A DNA stretch of 64,000 nucleotides from Pseudoxanthomonas sp. SE1 (GTDB lineage: Bacteria; Pseudomonadota; Gammaproteobacteria; Xanthomonadales; Xanthomonadaceae): NCBI RefSeq assembly GCF_029542205.1, contig NZ_CP113783.1, positions 1,541,001 to 1,605,000 of the forward strand. The letters run 5' to 3'. Shown here in pieces: positions 9,513 to 18,058 of this stretch. Within the stretch, counting starts at the first letter, position 1. Every line of letters begins with the position of its first letter. The translations under genes and the position numbers were made by a program. The notes beneath the pieces were generated by a model, which saw only the letters and a program-made list of their open reading frames with translations, was not told the origin of the DNA and did not search any database.

Positions 9513-10667
9513 ATGGCAAGGATGGGACGGCCCGGCATGTCTCGAGCCCAGAAGCGAGATCTATGGCGACGATGGAAGGGCGGCCAGTCGCTCAGCGACA
9601 TTGCCCGCTTCTTTGACAAGAATCCGGGTTCGATTTTCGGGGTTCTGGCCGCGCAAGGCGGGATCGCGCCGAGGGAACGTCGCCGATCCGCCCGGTCGCT
9701 GAGCTTAATGGACCGCGAAGAGATATCTCGATGCCTAGCTTCTGGCCAGTCGTTTCGCCAGATTGCGCTCAGCCTAGGGCGGCCTACCTCGACGATTAGC
9801 CGGGAAGTGGCACGGCATGGTGACCGTGACCGATATCGGGCCGCACATGCCGATGAGGCCGCTTGGGAGGCAGCCCGGAGGCCACAGTCTTGCCGGTTGG
9901 CCGATAACCCTCGTCTGCGCTGGTTGGTGGCTTGCAAGCTGGGCCAGCAGTGGTCGCCGGAACAGATCGCCGGCTGGCTTAAGCTGAGGTTCCCGCTCAA
10001 CCAGGCACTGCAGGTGTCGCACGAAACGATCTACCGGAGCTTGTTCATCCAGGCGCGCGGCCTGCTCAAGAAGGAACTCCTGGCGCACCTGCGCACGCGT
10101 CGTCGTATGCGCCACTCAAAGCTGGCCACCGCGATGCCTCGCGGCGGGATCATCGACGCGGTATCGATTCGGGAGCGTCCGGCGGAGGTCGAAGATCGCG
10201 CCGTGCCAGGGCATTGGGAGGGTGATCTGATCACGGGCAGCAACAATTCCCACATCGCGACGCTTGTGGAACGGCACTCGCGCTTCGTGATGCTGGTGAA
10301 AGTGAAGGGTAAGGACACCAACAGCGTCGTCTCGGCGCTGAGCCGGCAAGTGAAAACACTGCCAACCGCGCTGCGAAAATCGCTGACGTGGGATCGAGGC
10401 GGTGAGATGGCCAGCCACAAGAACTTCACCGTGGCGACCGACACGCAGGTCTACTTCTGCGATCCGCAAAGCCCTTGGCAGCGCGGTTCGAACGAAAACA
10501 CCAATGGCCTTCTGCGGCAGTACTTCCCCGACGGCACGGATCTATCCCGCCATTCGCAGGCATTCTTGAACAAGATCGCCAGACGTCTCAACGAAAGACC
10601 TCGTAAGACCTTGGGCTTCCAGACGCCAGCCGCTAAGCTGAGCCAAGCCGTTGCGTCGACGGGTTGA
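9513..10667 (+). CDS. IS30-family transposase (384 aa)
   Basis: DDE transposase that carries out cut-and-paste or circle-mediated transposition of its own element. The N-terminal ~100 residues hold helix-turn-helix regions, including QSLSDIARFF and SFRQIALSLGRPTSTISREV, the latter being the IS30 signature. The catalytic core shows GHWEGDLI (D238), WDRGGE (D294) and RGSNENTNGLLRQYFP (E328), the standard IS30 DDE residues. The length is normal for the family. The ATG at 9513 is preceded by AGGAG. The 3' end overlaps the right terminal repeat, which is common in compact elements. Nothing suggests inactivation. Confidence 0.93.
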   Translation: MARMGRPGMSRAQKRDLWRRWKGGQSLSDIARFFDKNPGSIFGVLAAQGGIAPRERRRSARSLSLMDREEISRCLASGQSFRQIALSLGRPTSTISREVARHGDRDRYRAAHADEAAWEAARRPQSCRLADNPRLRWLVACKLGQQWSPEQIAGWLKLRFPLNQALQVSHETIYRSLFIQARGLLKKELLAHLRTRRRMRHSKLATAMPRGGIIDAVSIRERPAEVEDRAVPGHWEGDLITGSNNSHIATLVERHSRFVMLVKVKGKDTNSVVSALSRQVKTLPTALRKSLTWDRGGEMASHKNFTVATDTQVYFCDPQSPWQRGSNENTNGLLRQYFPDGTDLSRHSQAFLNKIARRLNERPRKTLGFQTPAAKLSQAVASTG

Positions 10668-10674
10668 ACTCACC
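10650..10674 (-). repeat. IS30 right terminal inverted repeat
   Basis: Reverse complement starts GGTGAGTTCAACCCGTC, the same outer 17 bases as the left end. It contains the transposase TGA (10665-10667). Followed by TG, matching the dinucleotide before the left end. Confidence 0.88.
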
Positions 10675-10821
10675 TGTCCTTTTTTTGACGGCCGTCACGA
10701 ATTGATCGGGAGTTGACCTCACTCGAACGACGCAGGCGGTGCATGCGTGAGGTGAGTGGAGGTCGACAGCACGGGCGCGATGCGCCGTGCTCCACCATCA
10801 CCCGGATCAAGGATCACACCC

Positions 10822-11325
10822 ATGATGTTGTTTCGTAACGTAACGGCGGGCCTGCTGATGGCGGCCGCCGGTCTGACCGCGGCCGTGGATGCCCGCGCGG
10901 AAAGCGGTTGCCAGTTCACCCAGGGCTACTGGCAGAACCGTGCGCAGAACGCCGGCGACCTGAGCACCGACGTCTGGCTGACCCTTCGCTATCAGCCCTT
11001 CTACCTGTCGGGCCTGACCTATCAGCAGGTACTGCAGGAACCCTCGCGCGGCAATGCGTACTGGATCCTGGCCCACCAGCAGGTGGCTGCCCAGGCCAAC
11101 TACGTGCTCGGCGCGCAGGCTTCCACCCTCGTCGCGGACGCCCTGGCGCGCGCCAACCAGCTGATGGCCCAGTACACGCCGGCCCAGATCGCCGCGATGC
11201 CGAAGAGCAGCGAACTGCGCCAGGAAATGATCGCGGTGTCGCGTGTGCTCGATGACTGGAACAACGGTCTGATCGGCACCGGCACCTGCGACAGCAGCGG
11301 CAATCCTGGTGGCGGCAACGGCTGA
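10822..11325 (+). CDS. Small secreted protein with TQGYW motif
   Basis: The ATG at 10822 has an AAGGA box 8 bases upstream; the longer frame from 10756 has no such support. The 167-residue product has a signal peptide (about 1-27, ending ARAES). Directly after it comes CQFTQGYWQN, a form of the T-Q-G-Y-W-x-N motif found near the N-terminus of many secreted bacterial proteins of unknown function. The rest is helical and Gln/Ala-rich, ending in a Gly-rich tail (GNPGGGNG). Only two cysteines are visible in the mature part, near each end (CQFTQ, GTGTC), which could form one disulfide. The function is unknown; its place among DUF11 genes suggests a shared secretion or surface role. Confidence 0.75.
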   Translation: MMLFRNVTAGLLMAAAGLTAAVDARAESGCQFTQGYWQNRAQNAGDLSTDVWLTLRYQPFYLSGLTYQQVLQEPSRGNAYWILAHQQVAAQANYVLGAQASTLVADALARANQLMAQYTPAQIAAMPKSSELRQEMIAVSRVLDDWNNGLIGTGTCDSSGNPGGGNG

Positions 11326-11395
11326 TCCGTGGTCTTCGCTGCATCGCCGTTGTGGATGCGGTCGGCACGATGGCGCGCCCGGAAGAATCCCGGGT

Positions 11396-11414
11396 GCGTC
11401 ATCGCGAATGACGC
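11396..11414. other. Short hairpin upstream of the fourth DUF11 gene
   Basis: A perfect 7-bp stem GCGTCAT / ATGACGC with a five-base loop, 46 bases before the start of the next gene. With no T-tract it could be an mRNA-stability or regulatory hairpin rather than a terminator. Confidence 0.3.
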
Positions 11415-11459
11415 GATAGCGAGCCGGATGCGCATCCATCGGAAGGAAAGGGACTCTGC

Positions 11460-13631
11460 ATGAAGAACAGACTATTCGCCGGGCTGGCCACGCTCGCGTT
11501 GGCACTGGGCGGTGGCGCGCCGACGCAGGCGCAGACCGTCGCGTTCGATCATGGCGGCGCGGCGACCGCGACCGGTGCGGGCGCTACCGGTACGCCGTCG
11601 CTCAGCTTCAACGTGACTGCGGGGCAGAATCGCATCGTCTTCATCACGGCCACGTTCGAGCGTGACCACTGCACGACGAATACCACCGAAGTCTCGTCGA
11701 CCTGTGTCGACGAAACCTCCGCCAACAGCAATTTCGCGTCTCCCGCCTTCGGGGCGATGGGGGGGGCGAACGTGCAGATCCAGTTCACCGTAACCGGGCC
11801 GGGCGGGTCGACGACGGTGACCAATCCTCTGGTGCCCCCGGCCGGCGATCTCCGGTTCATCAATATCTACGCCACGGCCGCGGCCGCCAGCGGTGCTGAT
11901 CGGACGGCATATTCGCAGGAGATCTACTTCACTGCGCTCTACGAGTCGCAGCTGCGCATCCTGCTGGGCGGTGCCGACAGCGGCACGCTCACCATCACCC
12001 TGCCGAACGTGGACGCGCCGAATCGCGCGGGCGACGAAGCCCTGCTGTCGGCCATGCAGTTCAATCACGTGAGCCAGCTGGCCACCGGTGGACCCGGCAC
12101 CGGCATCGTACGTTCCGGCATCGATTCCGCCACCACCAACTGCGGCACCGGCCTGATCTACCTGCCGGGCACGAACGCCCCCGGCAACTGGTCGTCATGC
12201 CTGAACGGCTACGACGCAGGCCAGGCGCCCGTGAATGCGGGCGATGGCGTGTTGCTGGTGGGCATCAATGGATACGCCCGCAGCGGGCCGATGGACTTTG
12301 CCACGGTGCCGGGCTTCACCGAGATACTGAATCCCGCGGTGATCAACACAGACCCCAGCACAACGGGCGTGGCCGGTGCGCACTTCCTGGCCGCCACGGA
12401 ATCCGACGGCTTCAGCACTTCGTTCCAGTTCGCCAGCGGAATACCCAGCGCCAACGTCACCCTGCAATCGCAGAACGGCGCGCTGACCCCCGCGCAGAGT
12501 ACCTCGGGTGGCATGTCGGCCAAGTTCACGCTGACGCGCGCGCTGGTGGATCTGTCCATCACCAAGACAAACACCCCCGGCATCAATGGCAACGTCGATC
12601 AGGTGAACGACACGGTGGCGCCCGGAAGCACGACCACGTACACCCTCGTTGTCAGTAACCCATCGATGAACTACGCCGACCTGGCGACCCTCATCGACCC
12701 GGCGACCACCGGACTGACCAAGACGGCGGTGGCGTGTACGGCAACGACCGGCGGGGCCGTATGTCCGTCCTCGGGCGACGTGACCGTGGCGGCGCTGGAA
12801 AGTGCTGGCGGTATCGCCATTCCGACCCTGCCGCCGAACAGTACGATGACGTTCACGGTGACCGCGACGGTGGCCGCCGGCATATCGCCCGTCACCAATA
12901 CGGCGACGATCCGGGTACCCGATGGCTATGTGGACGCGACGCCGGCGAACAACACCGCCACGGATACCGATGGCTCGGTGACGCAGCTGACCTTGCGCAA
13001 GATCAGCCTCGGCGGCGTGGACAGCTTCGGGTTCAGCGGCAGCAATGGCGTGGCGACCCAGACACTGACCACGATCACGGACGGCACGCCGGAGGCCGGG
13101 GTCACGCAGCCGCTCACGGCCACATCCACCGCCACCACCATCACCGAGAACACCTCGCCGGCGACGTACCGCGTCACCGACATCACCTGTACCGGGCTGG
13201 GTGCAGGTGGCACGGCCACGCCGGATCTCGCCGCGCGCACGGTCGCACTGAACGCTGCCGCCACGGCGCCCGGCAGCGATATCGTGTGCACGTTCACCAA
13301 CACCTTGCAGCAGGCGGACATCCAGGTGGTGAAGACGGCCTCGCCGGACCCGGTGCTCAGTGGAGGCGTGGTCACCTATTCCATCGTGGCCAGCAACAAC
13401 GGTCCGCAGGCGGCCAGCAACGTCCTGCTGACCGACGTGGCAGGGGCAGGGCAGGACTGCACCGTGCCCAGCACGACGGCGACCTGCACCGCGACAGACG
13501 GAGCCAGCTGTCCGTCGCCGACCGTGCCGGTGAGCAGCCTCCTTGGCGCCGGCATCACGATTCCGAGCTTGCCGGTGGGCGGGCAGGTGACGGTTTCCCT
13601 GCAGTGCGCCGTCACCGCAACCGGCTTGTGA
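11460..13631 (+). CDS. Secreted DUF11-repeat protein (723 aa)
   Basis: The ATG at 11460 follows GGAAGGAAAGGGA. The signal peptide is MKNRLFAGLATLALALGGG, cleaved around residue 24 (TQAQ). Residues ~25-360 form a unique beta-rich N-terminal region unlike the other array members, with two cysteine pairs. It is followed by a DUF11 module (~363-505), an SpaA/prealbumin-like module starting QLTLRKIS (~509-615) and the common closing DUF11 module (~619-720). No transmembrane anchor is present. The C-terminal three modules are the parts shared with the genes ending at 599, 4533 and 9350. Predicted secreted or surface structural protein of unknown function. Confidence 0.85.
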   Translation: MKNRLFAGLATLALALGGGAPTQAQTVAFDHGGAATATGAGATGTPSLSFNVTAGQNRIVFITATFERDHCTTNTTEVSSTCVDETSANSNFASPAFGAMGGANVQIQFTVTGPGGSTTVTNPLVPPAGDLRFINIYATAAAASGADRTAYSQEIYFTALYESQLRILLGGADSGTLTITLPNVDAPNRAGDEALLSAMQFNHVSQLATGGPGTGIVRSGIDSATTNCGTGLIYLPGTNAPGNWSSCLNGYDAGQAPVNAGDGVLLVGINGYARSGPMDFATVPGFTEILNPAVINTDPSTTGVAGAHFLAATESDGFSTSFQFASGIPSANVTLQSQNGALTPAQSTSGGMSAKFTLTRALVDLSITKTNTPGINGNVDQVNDTVAPGSTTTYTLVVSNPSMNYADLATLIDPATTGLTKTAVACTATTGGAVCPSSGDVTVAALESAGGIAIPTLPPNSTMTFTVTATVAAGISPVTNTATIRVPDGYVDATPANNTATDTDGSVTQLTLRKISLGGVDSFGFSGSNGVATQTLTTITDGTPEAGVTQPLTATSTATTITENTSPATYRVTDITCTGLGAGGTATPDLAARTVALNAAATAPGSDIVCTFTNTLQQADIQVVKTASPDPVLSGGVVTYSIVASNNGPQAASNVLLTDVAGAGQDCTVPSTTATCTATDGASCPSPTVPVSSLLGAGITIPSLPVGGQVTVSLQCAVTATGL
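13293..13592 (+). repeat. DUF11 3'-module repeat, copy D
   Basis: Fourth copy of the closing module. It is more divergent than copies A-C, with synonymous and a few non-synonymous changes (for example VLSGGVVTYSIVASNNGPQ), but still clearly alignable over its full length. Confidence 0.8.
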
Positions 13632-14016
13632 TCGGCGGCCTTTGCGGCAGCTGGTGCGGTTGCTGTCGTTGAAGCAGCCGGGATGCCGCGCAGTGGCCGT
13701 TCGCATGCGTGCCAGACCGCTTCCATGAAGTGAGTCGGGGCGCGCATCGGCAGATCGAAATTTCAGGCTACGCGTGTTGGCGCTGCCTGCAGTGGATGGA
13801 TCTGCCGCAAGCAGCGCAGAGGAGCCGATTCCATCGACGCAAAGCGGCACGTGTTTGCCCGACAGGCAACTGACGCTCCGGAGGCGTGATCCGGCAACAG
13901 AAGGGTTGCGGACAGGACATTACAGGTGAAACCGGCCAGGTTCCCGCCGGCACGATGCCGTTCTCGCGATGAATGCGCGTGGGCGGGTCAGGATCCCGGG
14001 CAGAGGCGCGTCGCTG
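13632..14016. other. Intergenic gap, convergent genes
   Basis: The gap lies between the DUF11 array and the XRE-cupin regulator, which are transcribed towards each other. No open frame with a plausible start, no RNA gene and no convincing terminator hairpin was seen. Confidence 0.5.
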
Positions 14017-14736
14017 TCACGACTTCGTCTTCGCGGGCACCTTCTTCTGCGCGCGCTTCTCCACCTTCGCGACCGGCGGCTTGATGCGCTCGACCTTGCC
14101 ATGCTGCGGCGCGTGCTCCTCGCCGTGCAGGGTGAGCAGGGATTCCATCAACTGTTCGTCCGCGCTGGAACATACGCCGAGCAGCAGGACTTCGTCGCAG
14201 CCCTCCGCCGCGATGTAGGCATGGCCCATGTTGGAGTCGATGTAGACCGACTGGCCGGTCTCCAGCACGATCGGGTCGTAGAACTCGGTGTGCACTTCCA
14301 TCCGGCCTTCGAGCACGTGGATGTATTCCTCGCCGGAGTGGTGCACCAGCGCGCCGAATTCCTCGATGCTCTTCGCGCGCACGCGGGTCAGGACCGGGAT
14401 CATCCGCTTGCGGCGAAGTTCCGGGCACAGGTAGTAGTAATCGTAGTTGGGCGTGTTGACGCGGATCGCATCTTCGATGCGTCCGATGCTGCGCCGCGCC
14501 GTGACCGCGGGTTCCGGTATCTCGACCTGCTCGGCGAACAGCTCGGACATCCGCACCTGCAGCCGTTGGCTGAGCTGCAGCAGCTTGTCGTACGTGAGCG
14601 TCAGGCGGTCGTGTTCGACCTTGGACAGCGTCGACAGCGGAATGCCCGAATGTTCGCTCATCTGCTTGAGCGTCCATCCCTTGCGTGCGCGAAGCGAGCG
14701 CAGCAGTCCGCCGATGGTGGGGTGTTGTGCAGTCAT
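14017..14736 (-). CDS. XRE-family regulator with C-terminal cupin domain
   Basis: A 239-residue DNA-binding protein. The start at 14736 is taken because AAGGAGATCCCGCAAGG precedes it; a longer frame to 14865 would run into the promoter site at 14869-14907. Residues ~6-62 are an HTH_3 helix-turn-helix (GWTLKQMSEHSGIPLSTLSK). Residues ~105-195 are a cupin sensor (HHSGEEYIHVLEGRMEV, then a VYIDSNMGHAYIA turn). The C-terminal tail is Lys-rich. Proteins of this layout usually repress or activate an adjacent catabolic operon in response to a small ligand bound by the cupin. It is divergent from the serine hydrolase operon, and a dyad shared with the TonB-receptor operon lies between them, so I infer it controls both operons. 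Confidence 0.88.
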   Translation of the reverse strand: MTAQHPTIGGLLRSLRARKGWTLKQMSEHSGIPLSTLSKVEHDRLTLTYDKLLQLSQRLQVRMSELFAEQVEIPEPAVTARRSIGRIEDAIRVNTPNYDYYYLCPELRRKRMIPVLTRVRAKSIEEFGALVHHSGEEYIHVLEGRMEVHTEFYDPIVLETGQSVYIDSNMGHAYIAAEGCDEVLLLGVCSSADEQLMESLLTLHGEEHAPQHGKVERIKPPVAKVEKRAQKKVPAKTKS

Positions 14737-14868
14737 CCTTGCGGGATCTCCTTGGACCCGTCCGCGTTGGGCTGGCATGCCCGGCATACGGTCATCATCG
14801 CTTCCGATGCCGACCTCTGGAAAGAGTGGCCGGAGTGAAAGGATCCGGTGCACGACTTTCGGCACGGG

Positions 14869-14907
14869 TTGACAATTCTCTGATTGGGATCATTATCGCC
14901 GAATCAG
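14869..14907 (+). promoter_or_regulatory. Promoter with overlapping CTGATT-N16-AATCAG operator, site 1
   Basis: A perfect -35 TTGACA (14869-14874) is followed after 16 bases by CATTAT (14891-14896, 4 of 6 to TATAAT). An inverted repeat CTGATT (14880-14885) / AATCAG (14902-14907) straddles the -10 region. The stretch from TTGACAATTCTCTGATT through ATCAGGATAT recurs with few changes at 21070-21112. The position over the promoter fits a repressor site, most simply for the divergent XRE-cupin regulator. Confidence 0.65.
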
Positions 14908-14978
14908 GATATATCTGCCAGCCTCGCCAAGCAACGGAGGCGGCGACCATCAACTTGCTTCAGTGGGGAGACCGTTCG

Positions 14979-16985
14979 ATGCGTTCGATTCATCAGGTCC
15001 TGTGCGGGGCCGTCATGTCCATCATGGTCGCACTGCCTTTGCTGGCCCAGGAGGCCGCCGTACCAGCCGCGTCCGTGCCGCCAGCGTCTGGGACCGCAGG
15101 CCCCGTTGTCCCGGTGCAGCCACAGACGGTCGGCCCGGTCCTCACCCGGGAGGATGCGGAAGCCTGGCTGGACGGGTTCTTCCCCTATGCGCTTGCCGCC
15201 GGAGACATCGCGGGCGCGGTAGTGGTGGTGGTGAAGGACGGGCAGGTGCTGCTGCAGAAGGGCTACGGTTATGCCGACCTCGAAAAGCGCACACCGGTGG
15301 ATCCGGAAAAGACGCTGTTCCGCCCGGGCTCAGTCTCGAAGCTGTTCACCTGGACCGCTGTGATGCAACTGGTCGAACAGGGCAAGCTCGATCTCGACGC
15401 CGACGTCAACCAGTACATCGACTTCGATATCCCGCCGCGCGATGGCAAGCCAGTGACGCTGCGGCAGGTGATGACGCACACCACCGGCATGGAAGAACAG
15501 ATCCGCGGATTGATCACCGCGCGCGCCGACGAGATCACGCCGCTGGGCGACGCACTGAAGCGCTGGGTGCCCGAACGCATCCATCCGCCTGGCACCACGC
15601 CCGCGTATTCGAACTACGCCACCGCGCTGGCCGGTTATGTGGTCGAGCGCGTGTCGGGCCAGTCGTTCGACGACTACCTTGATGCCCACATCTTCAAGCC
15701 GCTGGGCATGACCCGGTCGAGCTTCCGCCAGCCGCTGCCGGCGCCGCTGCTGGAAGGTATGTCGAAAGGCTATGCGAAGGCGTCGGAAGGCGAAGCCAAA
15801 CCCTACGAGTTCATCAGCCTTGCACCGGCAGGCAGCCTTGCCGCGACCGGTCCGGACATGGCGCGCTTCATGATCGCGCACCTGCAGGACGGTGCCTACG
15901 GCGATGCGCGCATCCTGAGCGCGGAAACCGCGGAGAAGATGCACTCCACCGGCCAGGCATCGGTGGGTCCGCTCAACCGCATGATGCTCGGCTTCTACGA
16001 GACGTCGGTGAACGGGCATCGCGCCATTTCGCATGGTGGCGACACGCAGTGGTTCCACAGCGACCTGCAGTTGTTCCTCGATGACGGCATCGGCCTGTTC
16101 GTGTCGATGAACAGCTCAGGCCGCGATGGTGCGACCGGGCATATCCGCTACGCGCTTTCGCGCGGCTTCGCCGACCGCTATCTGCCCGGCACACCGGACA
16201 AGACGGCCGGCGTGTCGAAGGACGATGCGAAGCTCCATGCCGCGCAACTCGCCGGCACCTATACGAGCAGTCGCCGTCCCGACAGCAACTTCGTGTCGCT
16301 GGCCAATCTTCTTGGCCCGGTCAAGGTGGTCGCGAACGAAGACGGCACGATCAGCGTCACGCTCGCCTTGGGTCCGGGTGGCGCACCCAGGAAATGGCGC
16401 GAGGTCGCCCCCTACCTGTGGCAGGACACCACCAGCACCGACCGGCTCGCGGCGGATGTCGTGGATGGCAAGGTGACGCGCTTCAGCATGGAACCGTACG
16501 CGCCGATCATGGTGTTCGAACGGCTGTCGATGTGGCGTTCGCTCTCGATGCCGTTGCTCGTCGCCAGCCTGCTGGTCGTGCTGCTGACCGTGGTGGCGTG
16601 GCCGGTGTCGGCGCTGGTGCGCCGGTACTACGGCGTGCGCTACGCGTTGAGTGGAATCGATGCGCGCACGCACCGCCTGGTGCGCATCGCGGCCCTGCTG
16701 TCGCTGCTGGCCGTCGGTGGTGCGCTGGGGCTTGTGACGGCCATGCTGACAAAGCTGGAGATGACAAGCCCGAGCACTGACGGGTTGATCATCGCACTGC
16801 GCCTGTTCGCTACCGTGGCGCTTCCGGTGAGCGCGTTGATCGCCGTCTGGAACGCATGGCAGGTGCTGGGTAGTCGCCGCAGGCTGCTCGCCAAACTGTG
16901 GGCGCTGTTGCTGGCGCTGGCGTGCCTGTTCCTGCTCTGGATCGGCTTCGCCCACCATCTGATCGGTTTCGGCGCCAACTACTGA
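14979..16985 (+). CDS. Secreted serine hydrolase (beta-lactamase/DD-peptidase fold) with C-terminal membrane domain
   Basis: The ATG at 14979 has GGGGAG eight bases upstream. The product has 668 residues. A signal peptide spans residues 1-23 (ending LLAQ), then a Pro/Val-rich linker. The beta-lactamase (class C/PF00144) domain covers ~55-420 with nucleophile motif S118-V-S-K121 and Y210-S-N; a SHGG motif near residue 350 takes the place of KTG. The last ~150 residues contain about four transmembrane helices, so the catalytic domain is tethered in the periplasm. Family members hydrolyse peptide or ester bonds, often in D-amino-acid-containing substrates. First gene of the operon running to 21054, directly behind operator site 1. 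The substrate is unknown; a D-amino-acid peptide is an inference from context. Confidence 0.88.
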   Translation: MRSIHQVLCGAVMSIMVALPLLAQEAAVPAASVPPASGTAGPVVPVQPQTVGPVLTREDAEAWLDGFFPYALAAGDIAGAVVVVVKDGQVLLQKGYGYADLEKRTPVDPEKTLFRPGSVSKLFTWTAVMQLVEQGKLDLDADVNQYIDFDIPPRDGKPVTLRQVMTHTTGMEEQIRGLITARADEITPLGDALKRWVPERIHPPGTTPAYSNYATALAGYVVERVSGQSFDDYLDAHIFKPLGMTRSSFRQPLPAPLLEGMSKGYAKASEGEAKPYEFISLAPAGSLAATGPDMARFMIAHLQDGAYGDARILSAETAEKMHSTGQASVGPLNRMMLGFYETSVNGHRAISHGGDTQWFHSDLQLFLDDGIGLFVSMNSSGRDGATGHIRYALSRGFADRYLPGTPDKTAGVSKDDAKLHAAQLAGTYTSSRRPDSNFVSLANLLGPVKVVANEDGTISVTLALGPGGAPRKWREVAPYLWQDTTSTDRLAADVVDGKVTRFSMEPYAPIMVFERLSMWRSLSMPLLVASLLVVLLTVVAWPVSALVRRYYGVRYALSGIDARTHRLVRIAALLSLLAVGGALGLVTAMLTKLEMTSPSTDGLIIALRLFATVALPVSALIAVWNAWQVLGSRRRLLAKLWALLLALACLFLLWIGFAHHLIGFGANY

Positions 16986-17056
16986 CCCGCGCATGGCCGG
17001 CGCGCACCAGCGCCGGCCATGCATTCCGTATCCGCCTGCATCCGCGCGAGGCTGCC

Positions 17057-18058
17057 GTGCCCGTCGAACTCGAACTGCACAACGAACCCTTGCCCCTGTC
17101 CGCACCTTTCCGGATCGCGGGCCATGTGTTCGAGGCCATGCCGGCCACCATCGTCACGCTGCGCGATGGCGATCACATCGGGCGTGGCGAGGCCGCGGGC
17201 GTCTACTACAACGACGACCATCCCGGGCAGATGCTGGCCACGCTCGAACGCCTGCGCCCACGCATCGAGGCCGGCCTGGACCGCGAAACGCTGCGCACCC
17301 TGTTGCCCGCAGGTGGCGCCCGCAACGCACTCGACTGTGCGCTGTGGGAACTGGAATCCCAGCGCAGCGGGCAACCCGTGTGGAAGCTTGCGGGCCTGGA
17401 AAGCGTTGCTCCGCTGGTGACCACGTTCACCGTCGGCGCCGACGATCCCGACGTCATGGCCGAACGCGCCGCCTCGTATCGGCAGGCCCGTGCCCTGAAG
17501 TTGAAGCTGACCGGTGAGGCGTCGCTCGATATCGCGCGGGTGCGTGCGGTGCGCGCGCGATGCCCGGACGCCTGGATCGGCGTGGACGCCAATCAGGGCT
17601 ACGCAGCCGATACGTTGCCGTCGTTGCTGCCGGTGCTGGTGGAAGCGAGGATCTCGCTGCTGGAACAACCGTGCGTGCGCGGCGAAGAGCAGCAGCTCGA
17701 CGGCATTGCACGGGCGGTGCCGTTCGCCGCCGACGAAAGCATCCTCGACCTGGCCGAACTGGAAGCACGGCACGCCCGCTTCGACGTCATCAACATCAAG
17801 CTCGACAAGTGCGGCGGGCTTACCGAAGGCCTGATGATGGCGCGCCGCGCACGCGAGCTGGGCAAGCAGGTGATGGTCGGCAACATGGCGGGCACCAGCT
17901 TGGCGGCCGCGCCGGCCTTCGTGCTGGGCCAGTACTGCGATGTCGTCGATCTGGACGGCCCCATCTTCATGGCGCGCGACCGCACGCCGTCGGTGCGCTA
18001 CGAGGACGGGCGCATCCATTGTGGCGACGAGGTGTGGGGGCCGAAGGCGCGCGCATGA
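17057..18058 (+). CDS. dgcA: Enolase-superfamily epimerase, N-acetyl-D-glutamate racemase DgcA-like (dipeptide epimerase)
   Basis: The start is a GTG at 17057 with GAGG five bases upstream; earlier in-frame starts would lie within the preceding gene. The 333-residue protein carries the muconate-lactonising subgroup residues: K148-x-K150, D177 (DANQGY), E203 (LEQP), D226 (ADES), K248 (NIKLDK) and a C-terminal DLDGP. This is the signature of L-Ala-D/L-Glu epimerases and of DgcA, which interconverts N-acetyl-D- and N-acetyl-L-glutamate in the DgcN-DgcA pathway. A DUF1611/DgcN gene lies in the sister operon at 23592, which favours DgcA over a pure dipeptide epimerase, but sequence alone does not decide. 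Cytoplasmic. It overlaps the next gene by ATGA. Confidence 0.8.
   Translation: MPVELELHNEPLPLSAPFRIAGHVFEAMPATIVTLRDGDHIGRGEAAGVYYNDDHPGQMLATLERLRPRIEAGLDRETLRTLLPAGGARNALDCALWELESQRSGQPVWKLAGLESVAPLVTTFTVGADDPDVMAERAASYRQARALKLKLTGEASLDIARVRAVRARCPDAWIGVDANQGYAADTLPSLLPVLVEARISLLEQPCVRGEEQQLDGIARAVPFAADESILDLAELEARHARFDVINIKLDKCGGLTEGLMMARRARELGKQVMVGNMAGTSLAAAPAFVLGQYCDVVDLDGPIFMARDRTPSVRYEDGRIHCGDEVWGPKARA

Larger units (their letters stand above)
9454..10674 (+). mobile_element. IS30-family insertion sequence, complete (1221 bp)
   Basis: The element is bounded by 25-bp inverted repeats at 9454-9478 and 10650-10674 that differ at 2 positions. It contains a single transposase gene. The flanking dinucleotide TG is present on both sides (9452-9453 and 10675-10676), consistent with the 2-3 bp target duplication usual for IS30. 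The transposase stop codon lies inside the right repeat. The element looks intact and potentially active. It sits between the terminator-like hairpin of the large DUF11 gene and the small secreted GYW protein gene. Confidence 0.88.

Noticed and set aside
261..13592. Spaced repeats as a CRISPR-like array
   Set aside because: The repeats are ~300-bp coding modules kilobases apart, not short repeats with unique spacers; no cas gene is present.
14979..16985. Acquired beta-lactamase resistance gene
   Set aside because: The fold is PF00144 but with SHGG in place of KTG, a membrane tail and a catabolic operon context; this fits an esterase or peptidase rather than a resistance enzyme.
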